The notes beneath the pieces were generated by a model, which ran no database searches, had not been told where the DNA came from, and saw only the letters and a program-made list of their open reading frames with translations. The position numbers and the translations under genes are program-made. From Streptomyces kanamyceticus (lineage in GTDB: Bacteria > Actinomycetota > Actinomycetes > Streptomycetales > Streptomycetaceae), in the NCBI RefSeq assembly GCF_008704495.1, contig NZ_CP023699.1, forward strand, positions 1,240,001 through 1,304,000: DNA of 64,000 bases, read 5' to 3'. Shown piece after piece: positions 57,149 to 64,000 of the stretch (positions are counted from its first letter, which is position 1; each line of letters opens with the position of its first letter).

Positions 57149-57286
57149 CGCGCTACATCCCGGGGTCGCTCAATCGACGTACAGAAGTCGAGACTAGCCG
57201 GGTCGGGGCCGCCGCGGAGCACGGTCCGGGCAGGTACTCCCGCAAGGAGTGAGAGTCGTCGGTTCCGCGTGCCGGCGGAGCGGAGA

Positions 57287-58444
57287 TCAGAGACGCTCGA
57301 TGATCGTCACGTTCGCCTGGCCGCCGCCCTCGCACATCGTCTGGAGCCCGAACCGGCCGCCGGTGCGCTCCAGTTCGTGCAGGAGCGTCGTCATCAGCTT
57401 CACGCCGGTCGCCCCGAGCGGATGGCCGAGGGCGATCGCACCGCCGTTGACGTTGACCTTCTCCGGGTCGGCGCCGGTCTCCTTCAGCCAGGCGAGGACC
57501 ACGGGGGCGAACGCCTCGTTGATCTCGACGAGGTCGATGTCGTCGAGGGTCATGCCGCTCTTCTTGAGGGCGTACGCGGTGGCGGGGATCGGCGCGGAGA
57601 GCATCCGGATGGGGTCCTCGCCCCGCACGGAGAGGTGGTGGATGCGGGCGCGGGGCGTCAACCCGTGTTCCCGCACGGCCCGTTCGCTCGCGATGAGCAG
57701 CGCGGCGGCGCCGTCGGAGACCTGTGAGGAGCAGGCCGCGGTGATCGTGCCGCCCTCCAGGACGGGCCCCAGGCCCGCCATCTTCTCCAGGGTGGTGTCG
57801 CGGCGCGGGCCCTCGTCGACGGTGACCTCGCCGTGGGCGACGAGTTCGCGCTCGAAGCGGCCCTCGTCGATGGCGCGGATCGCCCGCCGGTGCGAGCGGA
57901 GTGCGAACTCCTCCATGTCCGTACGGGATATGCCCCACTTCTCGGCGATGAGCTGGGCGCCGTGGAACTGGTTCACGGGCCGGTCCCCATAGCGTGCGCG
58001 CCAGCCCTCGCTGCCCGCGTAGGGGCCTTCGGTGAGGCCGAGGGGCTCGGCGGCCTGCCGGGACGCGAAGGCGATGGGGATCATCGACATGTTCTGTGTG
58101 CCGCCCGCGACGACCAGGTCCTGGGTGCCGGACAGGACGCCCTGCGCCGCGAAGTGCACGGCCTGCTGGGAGGATCCGCACTGCCGGTCGATGGTCACGC
58201 CGGGCACCTCCTCGGGGAGCCCGGCCGCCAGCCAGCTGGTGCGGGCGATGTCCCCGGCCTGCGGCCCGACGGTGTCCAGGCAGCCGAAGACGACGTCCTC
58301 GACGGCGGCGGGGTCGACGCCGGAGCGCTCGACGAGCGCCGTCAGGACGTGCGCGCCCAGGTCGGCGGGGTGGACCTGGCTGAGTCCCCCCTTGCGCCTG
58401 CCGACGGGCGTGCGGACCGCTTCGACGATGTAGGCCTCGGCCAT
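57287..58444 (-). CDS. fadA6: FadA6-like thiolase
   Basis: The 385-residue thiolase has the active-site Cys in TIDRQCGSSQQAVHFAA, the GxHP motif GGAIALGHPLGATG and the C-terminal Cys in CEGGGQANVTIIE. FadA6 performs the final thiolysis of the ring-opened C/D-ring dione CoA ester. It follows kstR2 by 46 bases on the same strand. The name is by position and family. Confidence 0.8.
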   Translation of the reverse strand: MAEAYIVEAVRTPVGRRKGGLSQVHPADLGAHVLTALVERSGVDPAAVEDVVFGCLDTVGPQAGDIARTSWLAAGLPEEVPGVTIDRQCGSSQQAVHFAAQGVLSGTQDLVVAGGTQNMSMIPIAFASRQAAEPLGLTEGPYAGSEGWRARYGDRPVNQFHGAQLIAEKWGISRTDMEEFALRSHRRAIRAIDEGRFERELVAHGEVTVDEGPRRDTTLEKMAGLGPVLEGGTITAACSSQVSDGAAALLIASERAVREHGLTPRARIHHLSVRGEDPIRMLSAPIPATAYALKKSGMTLDDIDLVEINEAFAPVVLAWLKETGADPEKVNVNGGAIALGHPLGATGVKLMTTLLHELERTGGRFGLQTMCEGGGQANVTIIERL

Positions 58445-58490
58445 GACTGCGTACTCCTCGGTCGTGGCGCGCCGTGCGACGGCGCGCCGC

Positions 58491-59138
58491 TTACGTGCGT
58501 ACGGAGATGCCGTCCAGGACCATCGACAGGTACTGCCGGGCGATCTCCTCGGGGCTGTGGCCTCCGCCGGGGCGGTACCAGGACGCGGCGACCCAGACGG
58601 TGTCGCGCACGAAGCGGTAGGCGAGCCGGATGTCCAGGTCGCCGCGGAAGACTCCTTCCGCGACGCCCCGTTCCAGCGTGGTGAGCCAGGCCTTCTCGAA
58701 GCGCTGCTGCGAGTCGGACAGGTACTGGAAGCGCTGCTGCGCGACCAGGTGCTTGGACTCCTTCTGGTAGATCGCGACGGCGGCGCGGTGCCGGTCGATC
58801 TCCCGGAAGGACTCGGTGACGAGGGCTTCGAGCGTTTCGCGCGGGTCGAGGTGGGCCCGGAGCACGTTGTCGTACCCGTCCCACAGCTCGGTGAGGAAGG
58901 TGCGGAGGATCTCTTCGAGCATCGACTCCTTGGAGTCGAAGTGGTAGTAGAGGCTGCCCGCGAGCATGCCCGCGGCGTCGGCGATCTTGCGGACCGTCGT
59001 CGCGTTGTACCCCTGCTCGGCGAAGACGTCGGCTGCGATGCCGAGGAGTTCGCGGCGGCGCTCGGGCGACGGGGTCACCGGGGGCTTCTTCTTGCTGGTG
59101 CCTTGCTTGTCACTGGTGCTCTGTTTCGGATTCGACAC
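58491..59138 (-). CDS. kstR2: KstR2-like TetR repressor of the HIP regulon
   Basis: The 215-residue TetR protein has ELLGIAADVFAEQGYNATTVRKIADAAGMLAGSLYYHFDSKESMLEEILR as its DNA-binding part. The C-terminal segments VAIYQKESKHL, QQRFQYLSDSQQRFEKAW and YRFVRDTVWVAASWYRPGG align by eye with mycobacterial KstR2, including RFIRDTTWVSVRWYRPGG. KstR2 is released by HIP-CoA. It likely binds the two dyads at 50893 and 60084; a weak half-matching CAAGCGCTT (59155-59163) lies upstream of its own start. Confidence 0.85.
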   Translation of the reverse strand: MSNPKQSTSDKQGTSKKKPPVTPSPERRRELLGIAADVFAEQGYNATTVRKIADAAGMLAGSLYYHFDSKESMLEEILRTFLTELWDGYDNVLRAHLDPRETLEALVTESFREIDRHRAAVAIYQKESKHLVAQQRFQYLSDSQQRFEKAWLTTLERGVAEGVFRGDLDIRLAYRFVRDTVWVAASWYRPGGGHSPEEIARQYLSMVLDGISVRT

Positions 59139-59199
59139 ACGGTCATTCTCCGCCCAAGCGCTTCGCTGGATTCGCCGTCGGACGCTGCGGGCCGCTTGT

Positions 59200-59234
59200 G
59201 GCTGGTCGCGCAGTTCCCCGCGCCCCTTCGGGGC
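59200..59234. terminator. Intergenic repeat/terminator after ipdF
   Basis: GGCTGGTCGCGCAGTTCCCC leads into GCCCC-TTC-GGGGC (59222-59234). The same wording is scattered between genes in many Streptomyces genomes and here would terminate the ipdF transcript. A variant is at 1775-1839. Confidence 0.65.
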
Positions 59235-59241
59235 CCGACCC

Positions 59242-60024
59242 TTAGGCGTGCTGGCTGCTGACCGAGACCGTCTCCCCCGTCATGTACGAGGAGTAGCCGC
59301 TGGCCAGGAAGACGATGACGTTGGCTATCTCCCACGGCTCCGCGTACCGCCCGAACGCCTCGCGTGCGGTGAGCTCTTCGAGGAGCTCGGGCGAGGTGAC
59401 CTTGGCGAGATGGGGGTGCATGGCGAGGCTCGGCGACACCGCGTTGACCCGGATGCCGTGCGGGGCCGCCTCGACGGCGGCGCAGCGGGTGAGGGCCATG
59501 ACCCCGGCCTTGGCCGCCGCGTAGTGCGCCTGGCCCGCCTGGGCGCGCCAGCCGAGCACCGATGCGTTGTTCACGAGCACGCCGCCCCGGTCGGCCGCCC
59601 GCATGCGGCGCAGTGCGGCGCGGGTGGAGCGGAACGTGCCGTTCAGCGTGACGTCGATGACCTTGTCCCACTGCTCGTCGGTCATCTCGGTGAGCTCCGC
59701 GGTGCCCCCGAGGCCCGCGTTGTTCACCACGATGTCCAGGTGCCCGTGTCGGTGCTCCGCCAGGTCGAACAGCGTCTCGATCTGCGCCGCGTCGGTGACG
59801 TCGCAGGGCGCCCCGTCGATCCGGTCGGCGCCGAACTCGTCGGCGAGCGCGGCCACCGACTCCTTGGTGCGCCGGGCGTGGGCGTCGCCGATGACGACGC
59901 GCGCGCCCTCCTCCAGGAAGCGGCGCGCGGTGGCACCGCCGATGCCCGCCCCCGCGGCCGCCGTGATCACGGCGGTGCGGCCCGCGAGCAGGTCGTGCGC
60001 GGGCACGTAGCCGGGTGCTTCCAT
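59242..60024 (-). CDS. ipdF: IpdF-like SDR (5-hydroxy-HIP dehydrogenase)
   Basis: The 260-residue SDR has TAAAGAGIGGATARRF, NNAGLGGTAEL, the catalytic Ser in NNASVLGWRAQAG and Tyr/Lys in HYAAAKAG. IpdF reoxidises 5-hydroxy-HIP so that it can enter the pathway. Its position on the leftward side of the kstR2 block, divergent from an acyl-CoA dehydrogenase over an operator, fits the mycobacterial pattern. Confidence 0.8.
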   Translation of the reverse strand: MEAPGYVPAHDLLAGRTAVITAAAGAGIGGATARRFLEEGARVVIGDAHARRTKESVAALADEFGADRIDGAPCDVTDAAQIETLFDLAEHRHGHLDIVVNNAGLGGTAELTEMTDEQWDKVIDVTLNGTFRSTRAALRRMRAADRGGVLVNNASVLGWRAQAGQAHYAAAKAGVMALTRCAAVEAAPHGIRVNAVSPSLAMHPHLAKVTSPELLEELTAREAFGRYAEPWEIANVIVFLASGYSSYMTGETVSVSSQHA

Positions 60025-60083
60025 GGGCGGCCCCCCGATTCGGTCTCGGACTCTCGACTGCGGTACACCCTTCAGGCTAATCT

Positions 60084-60097
60084 ACCAAACACTTGTT
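60084..60097. promoter_or_regulatory. KstR2-like operator 2 (ipdF/fadE31 promoter)
   Basis: ACCAAACACTTGTT matches AnCAAGnnCTTGnT with one mismatch and sits in a perfect 18-base dyad CTAnCAAnnnnTTGnTAG (60082-60099). It lies 24 bases before fadE31 and 60 bases from ipdF. Confidence 0.75.
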
Positions 60098-60120
60098 AGG
60101 GAAGGGTTGGTGGGCCACGG

Positions 60121-61308
60121 ATGGACCTCGAATTCACCGCAGGGGAAGCCGAGTTCAGGCGGCGGGCACGCGACTGGCTCGCCGCGCACGTGCCGCCCGG
60201 GCCGCTGCCGTCGCTGGAGACGGCCGAGGGCTTCGCGGCCCACCGCGCGTGGGAGCGGGAGCTCGCGGCCGACCGCTGGTCGGTGGTGTCCTGGCCCGAG
60301 GAGTACGGCGGACAGGGCGTCGACATCGTCAAGTGGCTGGTGTTCGAGGAGGAGTACTACGCGGCGGGAGCGCCGGGCCGCGTCTCGCAGAACGGCATCA
60401 ACCTCCTCGCGCCCACCCTCTTCGACTACGGCACCGCGGAGCAGCGCGCGCGGGTGCTCCCGTCCATGGCGAGCGGCGAGGTGATCTGGGCGCAGGCCTG
60501 GTCCGAGCCCGAGTCGGGTTCCGACCTGGCGTCCCTGCGCTCCACCGCACGGCGCACGGACGGCGGTTGGCTGCTCAGCGGGCAGAAGACCTGGTCGTCG
60601 CGGGCCGCGTTCGCCGACCGCGCGTTCGGCCTGTTCCGCAGCGAGCCGTACGAGAAGCACCGGGACAAGCCGCACCGGGGGCTGACGTATCTGATGTTCC
60701 CGCTGGACGCGGAAGGGGTGACGGTGCGTCCCGTGGGGCGCCTGGACGGCAAGCCCGCCTTCGCCGAACTCTTCCTGGACGACGTCTTCGTACCGGACGA
60801 CGACGTGCTCGGCGAGCCCGGCCAGGGCTGGCGGATCGCCATGTCCACCACGGGCAACGAACGCGGACTGATGCTGCGCTCCCCCGGCCGCTTCCTCGCC
60901 TCCGCGGACCGTCTCGTACGGAACTGGCGGGCGGTCGGCGACCCGGCGGACACGGCGCTGCGCGACCGCGTCGCCGACGCCGTCATCGGGGCGCGCGCCT
61001 ACGAGTTGTTCACCTGGGCCAGCGCGTCGCGCTTCGCCGCGGGGGAGACGATCGGCGCCGAGTCCAGCCTGAACAAGGTCTTCTGGTCGGAGTACGACAT
61101 CGCGCTGCACGAGACGGCGCTCGATCTGCTCGGCCCCGAAGGCGAGTTGACCGAAGAGGGCCTAACCGACGGCGAGGCGGCGCAGGACCACTGCTGGTCC
61201 GAGGGGTACGTCTTCGCGCTCGCGGGCCCCATCTACGCGGGCACCAACGAGATCCAGCGCGACATCATCGCCGAGCGGCTGCTCGGACTGCCGAAGGGAC
61301 GCCGCTGA
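60121..61308 (+). CDS. fadE31: FadE31-like acyl-CoA dehydrogenase
   Basis: The 395-residue flavoprotein begins MDLEFTAGEAEFRRRARDWL. By-eye comparison with mycobacterial FadE31 shows shared stretches such as AQAWSEPESGSDLASLRSTA, GQKTWSSRAAF, RAFGLFRS and AMSTTGNERG. It probably oxidises a CoA intermediate of ring C/D breakdown together with FadE32. The start is 24 bases after the KstR2-like operator. The gene overlaps fadE32 by one base. Confidence 0.8.
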   Translation: MDLEFTAGEAEFRRRARDWLAAHVPPGPLPSLETAEGFAAHRAWERELAADRWSVVSWPEEYGGQGVDIVKWLVFEEEYYAAGAPGRVSQNGINLLAPTLFDYGTAEQRARVLPSMASGEVIWAQAWSEPESGSDLASLRSTARRTDGGWLLSGQKTWSSRAAFADRAFGLFRSEPYEKHRDKPHRGLTYLMFPLDAEGVTVRPVGRLDGKPAFAELFLDDVFVPDDDVLGEPGQGWRIAMSTTGNERGLMLRSPGRFLASADRLVRNWRAVGDPADTALRDRVADAVIGARAYELFTWASASRFAAGETIGAESSLNKVFWSEYDIALHETALDLLGPEGELTEEGLTDGEAAQDHCWSEGYVFALAGPIYAGTNEIQRDIIAERLLGLPKGRR

Positions 61309-62300
61309 TGAGGTTCCTCCTCGACGACGAGCAGGGCGAGTTCGCGCGCTCGCTCGACGCGATGCTGACCGGCGCGGACACCGTCGCGGCCGCGCGCGCC
61401 TGGGGCGCGGGGGACCACGCGCCGGGGCGGGCCGTGTGGGCGCGGCTCGCGGACGCGGGGGTCTTCGCGCTTCCGGTGCCCGAGGAGTACGAGGGCGTGG
61501 GGCCGCTGTCCGTCGAAACGGCCGTCTCCTTCGTGGAGTTGGGGCGGCACGCGGTGCCGGGTCCCGCCGTCGAGACCGTGGCGTCCTGCGCGCTCCTGAC
61601 CCGCCTCGCCGAGCTGGGTGACACCGCGCCCGCCAAGCGGTTCCTGCCCTCGCTCGCGGCGGGCGGGCGCGGCGCGACGCTGACGCTGCCCGACGGCGGG
61701 CCCTACGCCCTCGACGCGGACGCGGCGGACCTGCTGTTCGCCGTGGCGGACGACGGGCTGCGGCTCGCCCCCGGGCACGCGCGCGTGCGCCGTTCCCTGG
61801 ACCCGGCCAGGCGACTCGCCGCGCCGCTGCCCGGTGGGGAGCTGCTCGCGTCGGGACCCGCCGTGGCCGCCGCCGCGCGGCACGCGAGGGACTGGGCCGC
61901 GCTCGCCACCGCCGCCCAGTCCCTCGGCGTGGGCCTCGCGCTGCTCGACAGGACCGTCGCGTACGTCAAGCAGCGCACCCAGTTCGGCACGCCGATCGGC
62001 ACGTTCCAGGCCGTCAAGCACCGGCTCGCCGATGTCCTGGTGCGCCTGGAGTTCGCCAGGCCGCTGGTGTTCGGCGCCGCGTTGACGAGGGCGCCGGGTG
62101 ATGTCGCCGCCGCGAAGGTGACGGCGGCGGAGGCGGCGTACGGGGCGGCGCGCGCCGCGCTCCAGCTGCACGGCGCGATCGGGTACACGGCGGAGTTCGA
62201 CCTCTCCTTGTGGCTCACCAAAGCCCGTGCGCTGCGCGGGGCTTGGGGAGATCCCGGGGTGTGGCGCGGCCGGGTGCTCGCCGCGCGCGGGGAGGAGTGA
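61308..62300 (+). CDS. fadE32: FadE32-like acyl-CoA dehydrogenase
   Basis: The 330-residue protein is a shorter acyl-CoA dehydrogenase: MRFLLDDEQGEFARSLDAML, an insertion-poor middle, then VKQRTQFGTPIGTFQAVKHRLADVLVRLEFAR and GAIGYTAEFDLSLWLTKARAL. Steroid-type dehydrogenases often pair two unlike subunits, so it likely forms a complex with FadE31. A third partner like FadE33 is absent here. It is followed by a terminator. Confidence 0.78.
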   Translation: MRFLLDDEQGEFARSLDAMLTGADTVAAARAWGAGDHAPGRAVWARLADAGVFALPVPEEYEGVGPLSVETAVSFVELGRHAVPGPAVETVASCALLTRLAELGDTAPAKRFLPSLAAGGRGATLTLPDGGPYALDADAADLLFAVADDGLRLAPGHARVRRSLDPARRLAAPLPGGELLASGPAVAAAARHARDWAALATAAQSLGVGLALLDRTVAYVKQRTQFGTPIGTFQAVKHRLADVLVRLEFARPLVFGAALTRAPGDVAAAKVTAAEAAYGAARAALQLHGAIGYTAEFDLSLWLTKARALRGAWGDPGVWRGRVLAARGEE

Positions 62301-62314
62301 CGCGGCCCGCGGGA

Positions 62315-62339
62315 CCCTCGCCGTGCGGCGGCGCGAGGG
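62315..62339 (+). terminator. Terminator after fadE32
   Basis: CCCTCGC (62315-62321) pairs with GCGAGGG (62333-62339) around an 11-base loop, in the gap between fadE32 and anmK. Confidence 0.6.
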
Positions 62340-62460
62340 ATGTTTCCGTGGCTCGTGGGCAGCTGCACCCCGTGCCTGTTTCGGGCAAGACGCGTTGACC
62401 CCCGCCCGTCAGGTGCGATGATCAAAGACTCCGCTGAGCCGACCCGGAAGGAGGCCCCAC

Positions 62461-63630
62461 GTGCGCGTGATCGGGCTCATGTCAGGGACCTCGTACGACG
62501 CGATCGACGCGGCAGCGGCCGATCTGACGCTCGACGGGGACAGGCTGACGCTCACTCCGCTCGGGCTGATCAGCCGGGGGTACGACGCGGGTCTGCGCGC
62601 GGGGCTCGCCGCCGCGCTGCCGCCCGCGGACACCACGCTCGCCGAGGTCTGCCGCCTGGACACCCTCATCGGGCGGGCCTTCGCCGCCGCGGCGGTCGAG
62701 GCCGACCGTGAACTGTGCGACGGGCAGGCCGAGCTGGTCGCCTCGCACGGCCAGACCGTCTACCACTGGGTGGCGGACGGGCAGGTGCACGGCACCCTGC
62801 AGATCGGGCAGCCCGCGTGGATCGCCGAGGCGACGGGGCTGCCCGTGGTCGCCGACTTCCGGCCCCGTGACATCGCGGCGGGCGGTCAGGGCGCGCCCCT
62901 GGTCAGCATGGTGGACCGGATGTGGCTGCGCGGCCGCCCCGGCGCCCCCGCCGCCCTGAACCTCGGCGGCATCGCCAACATCACCGCCCCCGACGGCACC
63001 GCGTTCGACACGGGCCCCGCCAACGCCCTCATCGACGCCGCGGTGCACGAGGCGACGGGCGGGCGTCTGGAGTACGACCTGGACGGCGAGCTGGCCGCAC
63101 GGGGCACGGTCGACGACGGCTTGCTCGGTCAGCTCCTCGCCGAGCCGTACTACGGACTGCCCGCGCCGAAGACGACCGGCAAGGAACTCTTCCACCTGCC
63201 GTATCTGCGTACGGCGTTGAAGGAGTACGAGGCACTGCCCACCGAGGACGTGGTCGCCACCCTCACCCGGCTCACCGCCCGCACGGTCGCCGACGCGGTC
63301 CGCTCGGTGGCCGCCTCCGAGGTCGTCGCCTCCGGCGGCGGCACCCGCAACCCGGCGCTGATGGCCGCGCTGCGGGCGGAGTTGGGCACGGTGCCGGTGC
63401 GGACCTCCGACGAGCTCGGGCTGCCGTCGGCGGCCAAGGAGGCGTACGCCTTCGCGGTGCTCGGGTTCCTGACCCTGCACGGGCTGCCCGGCACCGACCC
63501 GGCGAGCACGGGGGCCCGGCATCCGAGCGTGCTCGGTTCGATCACGCCGGGGCGGCGCGCCGCCTGGCCGCCCGCGGTGGCCCTGGACGCGGCCCCCTCC
63601 CGCCTCGTCATCAACGGCCAGGGACACTGA
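62461..63630 (+). CDS. anmK: Anhydro-N-acetylmuramic acid kinase
   Basis: The 389-residue kinase phosphorylates and opens 1,6-anhydro-MurNAc during cell-wall recycling. It has the N-terminal phosphate motif VIGLMSGTSYDAID (the usual Gly after Asp is Ala here), LVASHGQTVYHW, LNLGGIANIT and the FDTGPANALIDA region with the catalytic Asp. GTG 62461 follows AAGGAGG. TTGACC (62395) is a weak promoter candidate about 65 bases upstream. Confidence 0.92.
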   Translation: MRVIGLMSGTSYDAIDAAAADLTLDGDRLTLTPLGLISRGYDAGLRAGLAAALPPADTTLAEVCRLDTLIGRAFAAAAVEADRELCDGQAELVASHGQTVYHWVADGQVHGTLQIGQPAWIAEATGLPVVADFRPRDIAAGGQGAPLVSMVDRMWLRGRPGAPAALNLGGIANITAPDGTAFDTGPANALIDAAVHEATGGRLEYDLDGELAARGTVDDGLLGQLLAEPYYGLPAPKTTGKELFHLPYLRTALKEYEALPTEDVVATLTRLTARTVADAVRSVAASEVVASGGGTRNPALMAALRAELGTVPVRTSDELGLPSAAKEAYAFAVLGFLTLHGLPGTDPASTGARHPSVLGSITPGRRAAWPPAVALDAAPSRLVINGQGH

Positions 63631-63739
63631 CCCCAGGGGCCCCGGGAAAGCGCGTGGCCAGGGCCAGGAACCGGGCTGACGCGGCCGATTCGGGCCCCCT
63701 CTCATCCTGCTTTCACGCGGGGCTCATACGCTGGCGCCC

Positions 63740-64000
63740 ATGACCCAGATGACTCCCCCAGGCTGGTATCCCGATCCCGGCCAGACGGCCGGCGGACCTC
63801 CCACCGAGCGCTGGTGGGACGGGAGCGTGTGGACGGATCAGGTGCGCGCCGCGGACGGTGGCGCGTACCCGACCCAGCCGGTGTATCCGGCCCATCCCGG
63901 ACAGGCGCCCGCCCCGCGGCGCCGACTGCGCGTCGTGATCGCGGCGGGCGTGGCGGCCGTCGTGCTCGCGGGCATCGGCGGCGGCGTGTACGTCCTGACC
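63740..64000 (+). CDS. DUF2510 membrane protein (partial, runs off window)
   Basis: The first 87 residues contain the DUF2510 motif PPGWYPDPGQTAGGPPTERWWDGSVWTDQ, a Pro-rich spacer and the start of a membrane helix LRVVIAAGVAAVVLAGIGGGVYVLT. Actinobacterial proteins of this pattern are membrane-anchored with an extracellular domain that lies beyond the window. Function is unknown. Confidence 0.85.
   Translation, partial: MTQMTPPGWYPDPGQTAGGPPTERWWDGSVWTDQVRAADGGAYPTQPVYPAHPGQAPAPRRRLRVVIAAGVAAVVLAGIGGGVYVLT

Noticed and set aside
54638-57727. 1029-codon + strand frame opposite the LAL-like gene
   Set aside because: Antisense shadow of an ATPase/TPR gene with intact Walker motifs.
59153-59166. 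CCCAAGCGCTTCGC upstream of kstR2 considered as a third KstR2 operator
   Set aside because: It keeps the CAAG-nn-CTT core but misses the outer A, G and T positions, so it was not listed as a site.
1-64000. Searched by eye for tRNA, rRNA, transposase, integrase and secondary-metabolite assembly genes
   Set aside because: No supporting sequence was found, so the window looks like ordinary chromosome with catabolic and secreted-enzyme islands.

Overview
The window is chromosomal DNA from a Streptomyces. It has very high GC, GTG/TTG starts with GGAGG-type ribosome sites, many ATGA/GTGA gene overlaps, SsgA-like and WhiB-like developmental proteins, Tat-exported secreted enzymes and a small two-domain laccase. 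From memory (not searched), ssgD, the ABC-F/UvrA-like pair, the small laccase and the pca operon occur near each other in Streptomyces coelicolor in the SCO66xx-67xx range. No rRNA, tRNA, CRISPR array, insertion sequence, prophage or biosynthetic assembly line was seen.

Layout. 1-4350: a truncated TetR gene, two GNAT acetyltransferases, a YciI protein, a secreted BNR/YCF48-like protein, ssgD and a GPP34-like protein. 4351-9467: an ABC-F and UvrA-like drug-resistance operon, preceded by a promoter, a three-codon leader ORF with a strong Shine-Dalgarno site and base-pairing leader RNA, then ddaH. 9468-13074: acyl-ACP desaturase behind a tandem palindromic operator, a thioesterase, and azlCD divergent from an Lrp/AsnC regulator. 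13132-19392: a six-hairpin glycosidase-like protein, a WhiB-like protein, a VOC protein, and a Tat-exported GH64 beta-1,3-glucanase with a perfect LacI-type operator and a nearby LacI regulator.

19525-26595 is a sulfonate/sulfinate assimilation operon read leftward: a cysteine-type leader peptide, a DszB-like desulfinase homologue, a lipoprotein binding protein, a permease with an apparent frameshift, an ATPase, a second binding-protein-fold protein without a signal peptide, and an SsuD-like monooxygenase. An IclR regulator is divergent. 26597-40950 holds small membrane proteins, the small laccase, a ThuA/sugar-dehydrogenase fusion, a cupredoxin/OmpL47-like/DUF1080 fusion, an astacin protease fused to a seven-repeat PLL-type lectin propeller, a PrimPol/LigC-type DNA repair pair, an FAD oxidoreductase and a DUF3048 lipoprotein.

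40984-46890 is the protocatechuate branch of the beta-ketoadipate pathway, pcaV divergent from pcaIJHGBL, with two matching PcaV-type dyads. 46878-49119 is a TetR/MFS efflux pair with two tandem operators. 49155-62300 closely matches the gene order of the mycobacterial KstR2 regulon for steroid C/D-ring (HIP) catabolism: two SDRs, echA20, ipdA, ipdB, ipdC, fadA6, kstR2, ipdF, fadE31 and fadE32. KstR2-like operators lie at both divergent promoters, an HTH-less LAL-type ATPase is inserted between ipdC and fadA6, and fadD3/fadE30/fadE33 are not in the window. The window ends with anmK and the start of a DUF2510 membrane protein.

The strongest leads are the ABC-F leader attenuator, the DszB-like enzyme under a cysteine leader peptide, the secreted copper/sugar-oxidation fusions, the astacin-PLL protein and the Streptomyces HIP locus.
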